In this document: positions 57,706-64,000 of the stretch, in pieces
How positions within the stretch are numbered: position 1 is the first letter of the stretch
How the letters are laid out: the number at the start of each line of letters is the position of its first letter
From: Casimicrobium huifangae
GTDB taxonomy: Bacteria; Pseudomonadota; Gammaproteobacteria; Burkholderiales; Casimicrobiaceae
Assembly (NCBI RefSeq): GCF_009746125.1
Contig: NZ_CP041352.1
Span: 3,642,436-3,706,435, forward strand
DNA: 64,000 nt
Direction: 5' to 3'
Position numbers and translations under genes: made by a program
The notes under the pieces: model-generated
Database searches by the model: none
What the model saw: the letters and a program-made list of their open reading frames with translations, nothing else
Told to the model about the DNA's origin: nothing

Positions 57706-58140
57706 TCAACGCGCTGTGTAGTTCCGAACAAAATCACCTGCCTTGAGGATTTCTACACCTCGCCACGGGTGAAGCACGAGCAAGTCTTGGTCACCCGTCA
57801 CAATGAGTTTTGCGCCGCTGTCCAGCGCTAGCGCGAGAAATTTGTTGTCGTCCGCATCGGTGCAGTCGGCGACGATGCTGTGCGAATCGACATGCTGGAC
57901 GACGCGGTTGAACGTGGCGACCACCTCGTCGCGATGACGCTCGTTGTCAAAGTAGCGCAGTAGATGCTGCCGCTTGATGCGGGTTTCGAATTCTCCCCAA
58001 GTGTCAACGGTGACAACCAGTTCGAAGTGCTCCACCGCCAGATCAAGGCATTGCCGGGTGATTGATCTCGGGAGAATTGCCGCGCTGATCAGCGTGTTGG
58101 TGTCGAGAATGATTCGCGGCAGCTCGTGTTTGTCCACCAC
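57706..58140 (-). CDS. PIN-domain toxin of a toxin-antitoxin pair
   Basis: 144 residues. The PIN acidic residues are in place: ILDTNTLISA (Asp 13), TWGEFETRI (Glu), DADDNKFLALAL and VTGDQDLL (Asp). Family members are Mg-dependent RNases that cut tRNA or mRNA. The gene starts two bases after its antitoxin's stop. It lies between a tRNA-Leu fragment and the intact tRNA-Leu. Confidence 0.88.
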   Translation of the reverse strand: MVDKHELPRIILDTNTLISAAILPRSITRQCLDLAVEHFELVVTVDTWGEFETRIKRQHLLRYFDNERHRDEVVATFNRVVQHVDSHSIVADCTDADDNKFLALALDSGAKLIVTGDQDLLVLHPWRGVEILKAGDFVRNYTAR

Positions 58141-58142
58141 TG

Positions 58143-58439
58143 CTACCGGGCGTCGAGCAATGCATTAAGTTTTTCCTCGGTCAGCCCGTCCGCCTCAGCT
58201 CGATCACGAACAGGCGCCAGCACACGATCGAGTTCTGCGACGGCTGCCTTGCCGCGGAGTGGCATCAACGCGCTGAGCGTCTTCATGAACTGATATTGCA
58301 GGTCGACCGGGTCACCGCTTGCAGAAATCAACACTGACACCGGACGGCCACGACGAGTGAGCACCACGGGCTCACGCTGGGAGGTATCAATCAGTTCACC
58401 GAAGCTGTTTTGCGCCTGCAGCGAGGTCATTGTTTTCAT
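58143..58439 (-). CDS. Phd/YefM-type antitoxin
   Basis: 98 residues from ATG 58439. The N-terminal DNA-binding part reads MTSLQAQNSFGELIDTSQRE then PVVLTRRGRPVSVLIS, the classic Phd/YefM pattern; the tail (LTEEKLNALLDAR) would bind the toxin. Normally it neutralises the PIN toxin and represses the operon. An upstream ATG at 58475 is possible; neither start has a good ribosome site. Confidence 0.85.
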   Translation of the reverse strand: MKTMTSLQAQNSFGELIDTSQREPVVLTRRGRPVSVLISASGDPVDLQYQFMKTLSALMPLRGKAAVAELDRVLAPVRDRAEADGLTEEKLNALLDAR

Positions 58440-58601
58440 GTTTGCCCGGATATTGCCTATTTTTTCAGCAGTCATTATAGCTGTTTCAGACGTTATGGCT
58501 GTTAATGGTCTGCGCGGTGGCGTGTGGTGGACAGGGCTAGTCAGCGCCCGGCGGTGACGGGTGAGCAATTAGTTCGTTGGGGTTGGTGCTGGCTGGCCGC
58601 T

Positions 58602-58945
58602 CGCTCGCGCTCACGTCCCGATCAGTGCGCTTCGCGCAACCTTGCACGTTGCAATGGGCGTGACGATTTCGACGCATCTTTGCGTCCGTGACCGGCAGAT
58701 AGGGGAAGGCTTTGGAGCGCTCAAATTTGACCCAACCGGATTCAAATGTCCACCGGACAATCTGCACGATGCGGCGCTCGCTTGCGCTCACGCCTCGGTC
58801 TGCGCGCTTCGCGCGACCTTGCACGTTGCAATGCACGTAACTGTTTCGACGCATTATTGCGTCCGTGACCGGCAGATAGGGGGAGGCTTTGGAGCGCTTG
58901 CATTTGACCCAACCGGATTCAAATGTCCACCGGACATTTGAATCC
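58602..58945. repeat. Two tandem ~172-bp repeats beside tRNA-Leu
   Basis: 58602-58770 and 58774-58945 share CGCTTCGCGC, CCTTGCACGTTGCAATG, CGTCCGTGACCGGCAGATAG, GGCTTTGGAGCGC and ACCCAACCGGATTCAAATG with CCACCGGACA. The region has no convincing gene; an open minus-strand frame across it is itself just the repeat. It fills the stretch between the antitoxin and tRNA-Leu. Confidence 0.8.
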
Positions 58946-58948
58946 GGT

Positions 58949-59035
58949 TGGTGCCGAGGGCGGGACTCGAACCCGCACACTATCACTAGCGGCGGATTTT
59001 GAATCCGCTGCGTCTACCAATTCCGCCACCCCGGC
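58949..59035 (-). tRNA. tRNA-Leu (anticodon CAA)
   Basis: 87 bases with encoded CCA and a long variable arm. Acceptor arms GCCGGGG and CCTCGGC pair with a wobble. The anticodon loop TTCAAAA gives CAA (59001-58999), reading UUG. Its 3' end faces the toxin-antitoxin stretch, and a broken copy of its 3' half lies at 57590-57651. Confidence 0.95.
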
Positions 59036-59071
59036 AAGAGCGCGACTGGGCGAAACCCAGTCAGCCTGAAA

Positions 59072-59557
59072 TTATAGCCAGCGTGCGAGTTCGGCGACGT
59101 CCTCGTCCAGCAGCTCGCCGCTTTCGACCTGTTTGACCTTGCCGTCGCGGCCGATCACCCAGATGACCGGCAGGCCTTTCACGTCGCCGAGCACGCGCTG
59201 CCACTCGGGCGTCATCATCGCGGCATTGAAGGTGTAGCCGTGCTGCTGCATGTATTTCGGCACTTCGGCAGCGTTTTTGTCGATGGAGAGCGCGAGCACT
59301 TCGAGGCCCTTGCTCTTGTTCGCCTTCAGCAGTTTTTCGAGCTTCGGGTTCTGCACTTTGCAGAACGGACACCAGGTGGCGAAGCGCTCAACGATCAGCA
59401 CTTTGCCTTTCCAGTGCTCGGGCTTGAGCACTGTGCCGTCGATCAGCGTGACGGGCGGCAGCGTGACTGCGTCGCCGACGCTGGCGGCGGTGGCGTGGAA
59501 GGTGGTGGCAGCGGTCAGCGCAACAACGATGGATTGGACGAATTGGCGGCGATTCAT
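59072..59557 (-). CDS. Periplasmic TlpA-family redoxin next to soxB
   Basis: 161 residues from ATG 59557. Signal peptide (FVQSIVVALTAATTFHATAA), then a thioredoxin fold with FATWCPFCK near residue 62 and the cis-Pro loop VKGLPVIWVIG. Its position after soxB suggests a SoxW/SoxS-like role in keeping the SoxYZ carrier thiol reduced (inference from context). Confidence 0.85.
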   Translation of the reverse strand: MNRRQFVQSIVVALTAATTFHATAASVGDAVTLPPVTLIDGTVLKPEHWKGKVLIVERFATWCPFCKVQNPKLEKLLKANKSKGLEVLALSIDKNAAEVPKYMQQHGYTFNAAMMTPEWQRVLGDVKGLPVIWVIGRDGKVKQVESGELLDEDVAELARWL

Positions 59558-59618
59558 GGGTACGTCTTTTCTTTCAAATGGCGTCTGCACTGGGCTTAAG
59601 TAGCGAAATGGCTTGAAG

Positions 59619-59686
59619 TCGACTTTATGCAATTTAATGTGCTGAGCCCAATTGGAACGGGTATTTCAGCGAAAAGCCGATCAACC
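59619..59686 (+). repeat. Dispersed ~68-bp intergenic repeat, copy B
   Basis: AAGTCGACTTTATG, then GCTGAGCCCAATTGGAACGG and ATTTCAGCGAAAAGCCGATC. Nearest to copy A at 3118 (same length and box order). Lies between the redoxin and soxB genes. Confidence 0.6.
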
Positions 59687-59721
59687 AATTTTTGCCTTGA
59701 TGGACCTGGTATTTCTCGTGT

Positions 59722-59798
59722 TCATGGTTCGACAGGTTCACCGCGAACGGGTTGCGGCGAACCCTCGGTCTGGATTCCCGCCTTCGCGGGAATGACAG
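59722..59798. repeat. dRS3-like element, left copy
   Basis: CATGGTTCGACAGGTTCACC then GCGAACGG, ending in CTGG-ATTCCC-GCCTTCGC-GGGAAT-GACA; the 20-bp core (59774-59793) fits ATTCCC-N8-GGGAAT as in neisserial dRS3 repeats. An inverted copy lies on the other side of soxB (61557-61649). Confidence 0.75.
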
Positions 59799-59807
59799 GA
59801 TTTCCAC

Positions 59808-61544
59808 TCACGCAATGCCCTTGTTGCCCTCAGCGTTCAAGATGCGCGGCACGTTGAGCTTGCGGGCGGTGATGCGTTTCTTTGACTTGAGCCAGGTCTC
59901 CACCACGTCCCACACCGGCTCGGTCTTGTTGGCGATGGCGGCATCGCGCGCGGCTTCGGCCACCGGTGCCCAGCCGGCGACCTTGTAGGTTTTGGCGGCG
60001 TCAATCGGTGTGCCCTTCAGCCGCATTTCGGTGATACGTTTGCCCTGCGCAGCGAGCGGGTCAATGGTGTATTGCAGGCCGCCCACGCGCACCATGTCGC
60101 CGCCCTGCTGGTAGTACGGGTCAGGGTTGAACAGGTTGTCGGCGACGTCCTCCAGCACCGTCTTGATCATCTCGCCGCTCATGTCGGTGACGGTGGTGTA
60201 GGGGTAGGTGATCGCCGTCTGATCCATCAGGTGCTCGCGCGTGATGGCCTGCCCCGAGAGCAGCGTCGTGCCCCAGCGGAAGCCCGGCGAGAAGCCGATC
60301 TCGGCGCCTTTCACTTCCATCAGCGCATCAAGAATCAACTGGTCGAACGAGCCGTTGAAATTGCCGCGACGGTAGAGCATGGCATCGGTGGTGGCGAGCT
60401 TGGCGCTGAGCCTGGCTTCGTAGGGCGCGCGGATTTTGGTGATCAGCGCGTCCATCGCGGCATCGGCCGGCAGCAGATTCGAAAAGATCGGCAGCAGCTT
60501 GTAGCGGAAGTCGGCGATCTTGCCGTCCTTGACGTCAAAATCGAGCACGCCGAGGAACTTGCTGTTCGACCCGGCGTTGGTCACCAGCGTGGTGCCGCCG
60601 GGGTTCTTCACCGGGATCGCGCCGGGCACGCCGTCGTGCGTGTGGCCGCCCAAGATGGCGTCGATGCCGCGCACGCGGGAGGCGAGCTTGAGGTCCACGT
60701 CCATGCCGTTGTGCGAGAGCAGCACCACGACCTTTGCGCCCTTGGCGCGCACTTCGTCGACGGTCTTCTGCATGTCGTCTTCGCGGATGCCGAACGACCA
60801 GTCGGGCGTCATGTAGCGCGGGTTGGCGATCGGCGTGTAGGGGAAAGCCTGGCCGATGATGGCGACCGGCACGCCGTTCATCTCTTTCATCGTGTAGGGC
60901 TTGAAGACGAGGTCCTCAAAGTCCGTCGTCTTCACGTTGTTGGCCACGAAATCGACCTTGCCCTTGAAGTCCTTCTCCACGATCTCCTGCACGCGCTTGG
61001 CACCGAGCGTGAACTCCCAGTGCGCGGTCATCACGTCCACGCCGAGCGCGAGGCAGGCGTCCACCATGTCCTGCCCGTTGGTCCACAGCGCCGTCGCCGA
61101 GCCCTGCCAGGTATCGCCACCATCAAGCAGCAGCGCGCCGGGGCGCGATGCCTTCAACTGCTTGACCAGCGTCGCCAGATGCGCAAAGCCACCCACCTTG
61201 CCATACGCCTTCGCCCCGGCCTCGAATTCAAGGTAGCTGAAAGCATGCGCGTCGCGGCCACCACGACGGATGTTGAACGCCTTCAGCAGATGCTCACCGA
61301 CCAGATGCGGCGGCTGGTTCAGCGCACTGCCAAAGCCCAGATTGACGCGCGGCTCGCGGAAGTAAATCGGCTTCAACTGCGCGTGGCAATCCGTCATGTG
61401 CAGCAGGTGCACATTGCCAAAGCGCGGCAAGTCGTAGAACTTGTCCACCGCCGAAGGCGTGGCGGCCAGCAGCGCCTTGCTGTCAAGCGCTGCGCCTGCC
61501 GCAGCGGCGATGGCGAGGATGTTCAGAAATTCGCGTCGTTCCAT
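59808..61544 (-). CDS. soxB: Thiosulfohydrolase SoxB
   Basis: Removes sulfate from thiosulfate bound to SoxYZ in the periplasm, using a dinuclear Mn site. 578 residues with a Tat-less looking signal segment (MERREFLNILAIAAAAGAAL). 5'-nucleotidase-superfamily motifs: LLHMTDCHAQLKPIYFREPR, LLLDGGDTWQGSATALWTNG, VDVMTAHWEFTLG (the SoxB hallmark), LLSHNGMDVDLKLA and ILGGHTHDGVP. The C-terminal domain has VTDMSGEMIKTVLEDVADN. It is cut off from soxX by 1.5 kb of inserted DNA. Confidence 0.95.
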   Translation of the reverse strand: MERREFLNILAIAAAAGAALDSKALLAATPSAVDKFYDLPRFGNVHLLHMTDCHAQLKPIYFREPRVNLGFGSALNQPPHLVGEHLLKAFNIRRGGRDAHAFSYLEFEAGAKAYGKVGGFAHLATLVKQLKASRPGALLLDGGDTWQGSATALWTNGQDMVDACLALGVDVMTAHWEFTLGAKRVQEIVEKDFKGKVDFVANNVKTTDFEDLVFKPYTMKEMNGVPVAIIGQAFPYTPIANPRYMTPDWSFGIREDDMQKTVDEVRAKGAKVVVLLSHNGMDVDLKLASRVRGIDAILGGHTHDGVPGAIPVKNPGGTTLVTNAGSNSKFLGVLDFDVKDGKIADFRYKLLPIFSNLLPADAAMDALITKIRAPYEARLSAKLATTDAMLYRRGNFNGSFDQLILDALMEVKGAEIGFSPGFRWGTTLLSGQAITREHLMDQTAITYPYTTVTDMSGEMIKTVLEDVADNLFNPDPYYQQGGDMVRVGGLQYTIDPLAAQGKRITEMRLKGTPIDAAKTYKVAGWAPVAEAARDAAIANKTEPVWDVVETWLKSKKRITARKLNVPRILNAEGNKGIA

Positions 61545-61556
61545 ATTTATCTATCC

Positions 61557-61649
61557 CGTGTCATTCCCGCGAAGGCGGGAATCCAGTCCTAAGTGCCGTT
61601 CGTGGTGACCCTTCGACAAGCTAAGGAGTAAACGCAAGTCGAACCATGA
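61557..61649. repeat. dRS3-like element, right copy (inverted)
   Basis: GTGTC-ATTCCC-GCGAAGGC-GGGAAT-CCAGTCC with the core at 61563-61582, then CGTTCGTGGTGACCCTTCGA and GTCGAACCATG, the complement of the element at 59722. A related GTTCGACGAACTCACCACGA sequence lies at about 63028. Confidence 0.75.
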
Positions 61650-61756
61650 ACCCGTAAACCGTAGGGTGCAATCTCATTGCACCCAAATTGCTACCAACCA
61701 ATCTTGTTCATCGCAAAGGTGGTTGGTCCATAACCAGCGCGCTTCGTGGCCGCGCG

Positions 61757-62034
61757 GGGCCAGTTACCTTTTTTGCTTCGCCAAAAAAGGTAACCCAAAA
61801 AAGGCGACCCCAACGATTCGCCTGTTTCCTGCGGTGCTCGCGTCAGGCGGGCGTCGCAGAAATCGCCCGAATGTTGCGCTGACGCGCAACCAGTGGGCTC
61901 ATGCTGCGCCGCTTGGACCGCCTGCCGCTCCGCTCCTCGGGGCGAATCCATGGGGATCCGTCGAACCAAAGCTTGATCGCTTCGCGATGAAGTTCACGGG
62001 AACCCGGATGCGAGCATCCTGGCTAAGCCGCTAC
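61757..62034. repeat. ~280-bp inverted repeat, left arm of macro-domain cassette
   Basis: Shares with the complement of 62655-62930: TTTGCTTCGCCAAA, GGCGACCCCA, ATTCGCCTG, CCTGCGGTGCTCGCG, CTCCGCTCCTCGGGGCGAAT, CATGGGGATCC, TTGATCGCTTCGCGATG and GGAACCCGGATGCGAGCATC. Such repeats are frequent in Xanthomonadaceae and Burkholderiales genomes. Confidence 0.85.
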
Positions 62035-62049
62035 CTCCGTACATTGCCG

Positions 62050-62640
62050 TCATTCTTCAAGCAAGCCTCTATGTTGTGCGAGTACGCCTTTCGCTGTTGA
62101 CCGCCATGCCGTTTCGCCGCGCTCTACCTCACGAAATGCGGCAGCCATTTGGCGCGCCACAACGTTTGGCGGAACCATTCCAACCCCGGCGCCCAGTCCT
62201 GGTACCAGTACCGACGCAATTTGAGTATGAGCTTGCTGGTTGTGTTGTCGGATCGCAAGCAATGCGGCCCGAAACGCCAAGTAAGTATTCGCTGTACCGT
62301 GAATTCTGGAAGGCACACGCATAGTCGGCGCACTAACAAGATATGGAATTGCGTGACTTTCTGTCGGTATGACTAGCGCACATCCGACCGGCAGCTCTCC
62401 TGCAAAATCCGAATTAATTCTTGCGCGCAGCCGCTCTTCAACCCCCCAGCCGAAGAAGTGCGAATACGCCAAGTCGATGCCGCCGTCCATGAAACCAAAA
62501 CTGTTTGCCGGACTGATAATGGCATCTGCGTTGTGCTGCAGGATGTCTCCGACCTCAGCTATCACCGAGGGTTCTTGAGCAAAGGCCAGGCGCCACGCAG
62601 TCGCCAAATCTTCATCGAAAGTGCAAAGGCGAAGCCTCAT
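62050..62640 (-). CDS. Macro-domain protein
   Basis: 196 residues, ATG at 62640. Macro fold marks: VGDILQHNADAIISPANSFG then FMDGGIDLAYSHFF for ADP-ribose binding, and VPGLGAGVGMVPPNVVARQM for the second phosphate loop. Members bind or hydrolyse ADP-ribose groups on proteins, nucleic acids or Appr-1''-p. The gene has lower GC than the sox genes and sits exactly between two inverted repeats, so it was probably acquired. No ADP-ribosyltransferase gene lies beside it. Confidence 0.85.
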   Translation of the reverse strand: MRLRLCTFDEDLATAWRLAFAQEPSVIAEVGDILQHNADAIISPANSFGFMDGGIDLAYSHFFGWGVEERLRARINSDFAGELPVGCALVIPTESHAIPYLVSAPTMRVPSRIHGTANTYLAFRAALLAIRQHNQQAHTQIASVLVPGLGAGVGMVPPNVVARQMAAAFREVERGETAWRSTAKGVLAQHRGLLEE

Positions 62641-62654
62641 CGAGGCCAGTCGGA

Positions 62655-62930
62655 GCGACGTAGCCCGGATGCTCGCATCCGGGTTCCGCTCCCCATCGCG
62701 AAGCGATCAAACTGGGGTTCGACAGGGATCCCCATGGATTCGCCCCGAGGAGCGGAGCGTTTCGCGGTCCAAGATGCGTTGTCGTCGTGTATTGGCGATG
62801 CGTGAGCATCGCGTCCGCACGACGTCCAACGCATCCCGCGAAACGCGAGCACCGCAGGAATCAGGCGAATCCCTGGGGTCGCCTTTCTTTGGTTACTTTC
62901 TTTGGCGAAGCAAAGAAAGTGACTGCCCTG
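62655..62930. repeat. ~280-bp inverted repeat, right arm of macro-domain cassette
   Basis: Complement of 61757-62034 over about 280 bp with moderate divergence. After it come REP-like CCCTCTCCC/GGGAGAGGG sequences (62983-63014) and a GTTCGAC...CACGAACGG element; nothing else is seen up to soxX. Confidence 0.85.
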
Positions 62931-63086
62931 CGGCATGAGCAGTTCGTTGCAAAGAGCGAACTTCATTTCACCGTCACCCTCTCCCTAACCCTCTCCCCTC
63001 AAGGGAGAGGGAACCAGCGGCGTTCATGGTTCGACGAACTCACCACGAACGGGGGAATTGATCACTTGCGCCACGTTCAACAACGG

Positions 63087-63737
63087 TTACTTGTTCACCG
63101 GGCTTGCTGGGTCGAGCAGCAGCGCCATCACATCCTTGATCTGCGCTTCGGTCAGGATGCCGGCATCGCCGAACCTCGGCATGTTCACGCAGGCGTTGTA
63201 GGCGTGGGTGTTCCAGATGCGCGTCCAGGTGTACTTCAGGATCGGCTCGGTCTGGCCGCGGTTCTTGCCGTAGTTCCACAGCGTCGGGCCAATGTTGCCG
63301 TGCGCGATTTCGGCCTTGTCGATCTGGTGGCAGGCGTAGCAGTTGCCACCCGCGGTCGCGCCGGGTGCGTCACTGAACTGCAGGCCGCGGCCGTTCTGCG
63401 CGATGGCTTCACCGCGCTTCCAGTCGCCAAGATACTTGCCGTCTGTCGGATACTTCACCGAGGCCATCGCGGCCGCCTGCAACTGCTCCCGCAGCTTGTC
63501 GTCGAGCGGTTTGCCGGTGCGCGAGGCTTCGGTGCAGGCCTGCTGCAACGGCGACTGATCCAGCCGCGTGAGGCGCGCCGAGGGCGAGTCCTTGAACGAG
63601 GCCTTCATGATGGCCACGATCTCGGCGTCGGTTGGTGCCTTGGCGGCGGGCGGCGATGACGGGCCGGTAGCGCAGCCGACGAGTGCGGCTGCAACGGTAG
63701 CGACGAGACCGGCACCGATCACAAATTGCTTCTTCAT
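63087..63737 (-). CDS. soxX: Sulfur-oxidation c-type cytochrome SoxX
   Basis: 216 residues, longer than the ~120-180 of many SoxX. N-terminal signal with lipobox-like LVGCATG; single heme site NCYACHQ near residue 133; then GNIGPTLWNYG and NACVNMPRFGD, where the Met is the likely distal heme ligand. SoxX pairs with SoxA to load thiosulfate on SoxYZ. It follows soxA by 21 bases. Confidence 0.9.
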   Translation of the reverse strand: MKKQFVIGAGLVATVAAALVGCATGPSSPPAAKAPTDAEIVAIMKASFKDSPSARLTRLDQSPLQQACTEASRTGKPLDDKLREQLQAAAMASVKYPTDGKYLGDWKRGEAIAQNGRGLQFSDAPGATAGGNCYACHQIDKAEIAHGNIGPTLWNYGKNRGQTEPILKYTWTRIWNTHAYNACVNMPRFGDAGILTEAQIKDVMALLLDPASPVNK

Positions 63738-63758
63738 GATGTTTCCTTCGGGTCCGGT

Positions 63759-64000
63759 TTAGCGCTTGATCGCGGGTGCGTCCATGGTGCCGTCTTTCGC
63801 CTTCACGCCCATATAGGTGATCAGGTCGATCGAGGCCTGCGAGAGAAACTCCATCTCGGGCATGCGCTGCTGGCGGAAGCAGTCGAGCAAGCGCCACTGC
63901 ATGGTGCGCATTGCACCCTGGCTCACGCGATACGCGGGCCAGGTGGTGAACGCGCGCTGCGCGTTGTCAGCCTTCTGGAAATTCGGCAGGTCCTGCAGGC
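63759..64000 (-). CDS. soxA: Sulfur-oxidation cytochrome SoxA (C-terminal part)
   Basis: Only the last ~79 codons lie in the window. They read ...FTTWPAYRVSQGAMRTMQWR then LLDCFRQQRMPEMEFLSQAS and end TMDAPAIKR. WPAYR and the C-x2-Q-x2-R region around the cysteine that forms the active-site ligand are typical of SoxA. The 5' part, with the heme site(s), is outside. Confidence 0.85.
   Translation of the reverse strand, partial: LQDLPNFQKADNAQRAFTTWPAYRVSQGAMRTMQWRLLDCFRQQRMPEMEFLSQASIDLITYMGVKAKDGTMDAPAIKR

Noticed and set aside
58537-58986. 149-codon minus-strand frame with an internal repeat
   Set aside because: It is the translation of the ~172-bp tandem DNA repeats and enters the tRNA-Leu gene.
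60072-61592. 506-codon plus-strand frame opposite soxB
   Set aside because: Shadow of soxB; His/Arg-rich with no motifs.

Overview
The window looks like chromosomal DNA of a GC-rich betaproteobacterium, most probably Burkholderiales. Indicators are a Bug-family (TctC-type) binding protein next to an MmgE/PrpD protein, a TRAP transporter, an IPTL-like C-terminal anchor, a Sox thiosulfate-oxidation cluster, the queA-tgt-yajC-secD-secF order, and dispersed intergenic repeats of the REP and dRS3 types. The species cannot be named from sequence alone.

Layout. 1-3019: TRAP transporter dctP (cut by the window edge)-dctQ-dctM, with three tandem hairpins between P and Q. 3180-4907 (minus): a GNAT acetyltransferase coupled to prfB, which carries the programmed +1 frameshift. 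5059-23966 (minus): a two-gene operon that fills almost a third of the window and encodes two giant secreted repeat proteins (about 3571 and 2725 residues). The first contains twelve 648-bp units, eleven of them nearly identical; the second contains a perfect 645-bp tandem duplication and a roughly 1-kb direct duplication. 24515-29970 (plus): nudC, a TPR protein and an L,D-transpeptidase sharing a C-terminal domain, two cyclophilins and lpxH, then tRNA-Ala(CGC). 30161-33087: catalase-like protein, psd, a nitrobindin-like protein and a small RHH-like protein. 33.3-34.4 kb: two small ORFs and a compact structured RNA resembling HEARO/omega RNA, with no nuclease gene nearby. 34380-37935: GNAT, Na/Pi cotransporter, DedA.

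37991-46493 (minus): queA, tgt, [tctC-like, mmgE/prpD], yajC, secD, secF. The tRNA-queuosine/Sec translocase block is interrupted by a two-gene catabolic pair. 46577-51858: an exported protein, then a plus-strand cluster of crotonase, feruloyl-CoA synthetase-like ligase, MarR regulator and amidohydrolase, best explained as hydroxycinnamate catabolism. 51967-56082: Crp/Fnr-type regulator, c-heme lipoprotein, nitronate monooxygenase, TlpA-like redoxin, transglutaminase-like protein.

56083-59035 is an accessory stretch: a membrane coiled-coil protein and a PIN/Phd toxin-antitoxin pair lying between tRNA-Leu(CAA) and a degenerate copy of the tRNA 3' half, with ~170-bp repeats at both ends. 59072-64000 (minus) holds a TlpA redoxin, soxB, soxX and the end of soxA. 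Between soxX and soxB sits a macro-domain gene framed by ~280-bp inverted repeats, which splits the sox operon. A ~68-bp dispersed intergenic repeat occurs at least five times across the window.
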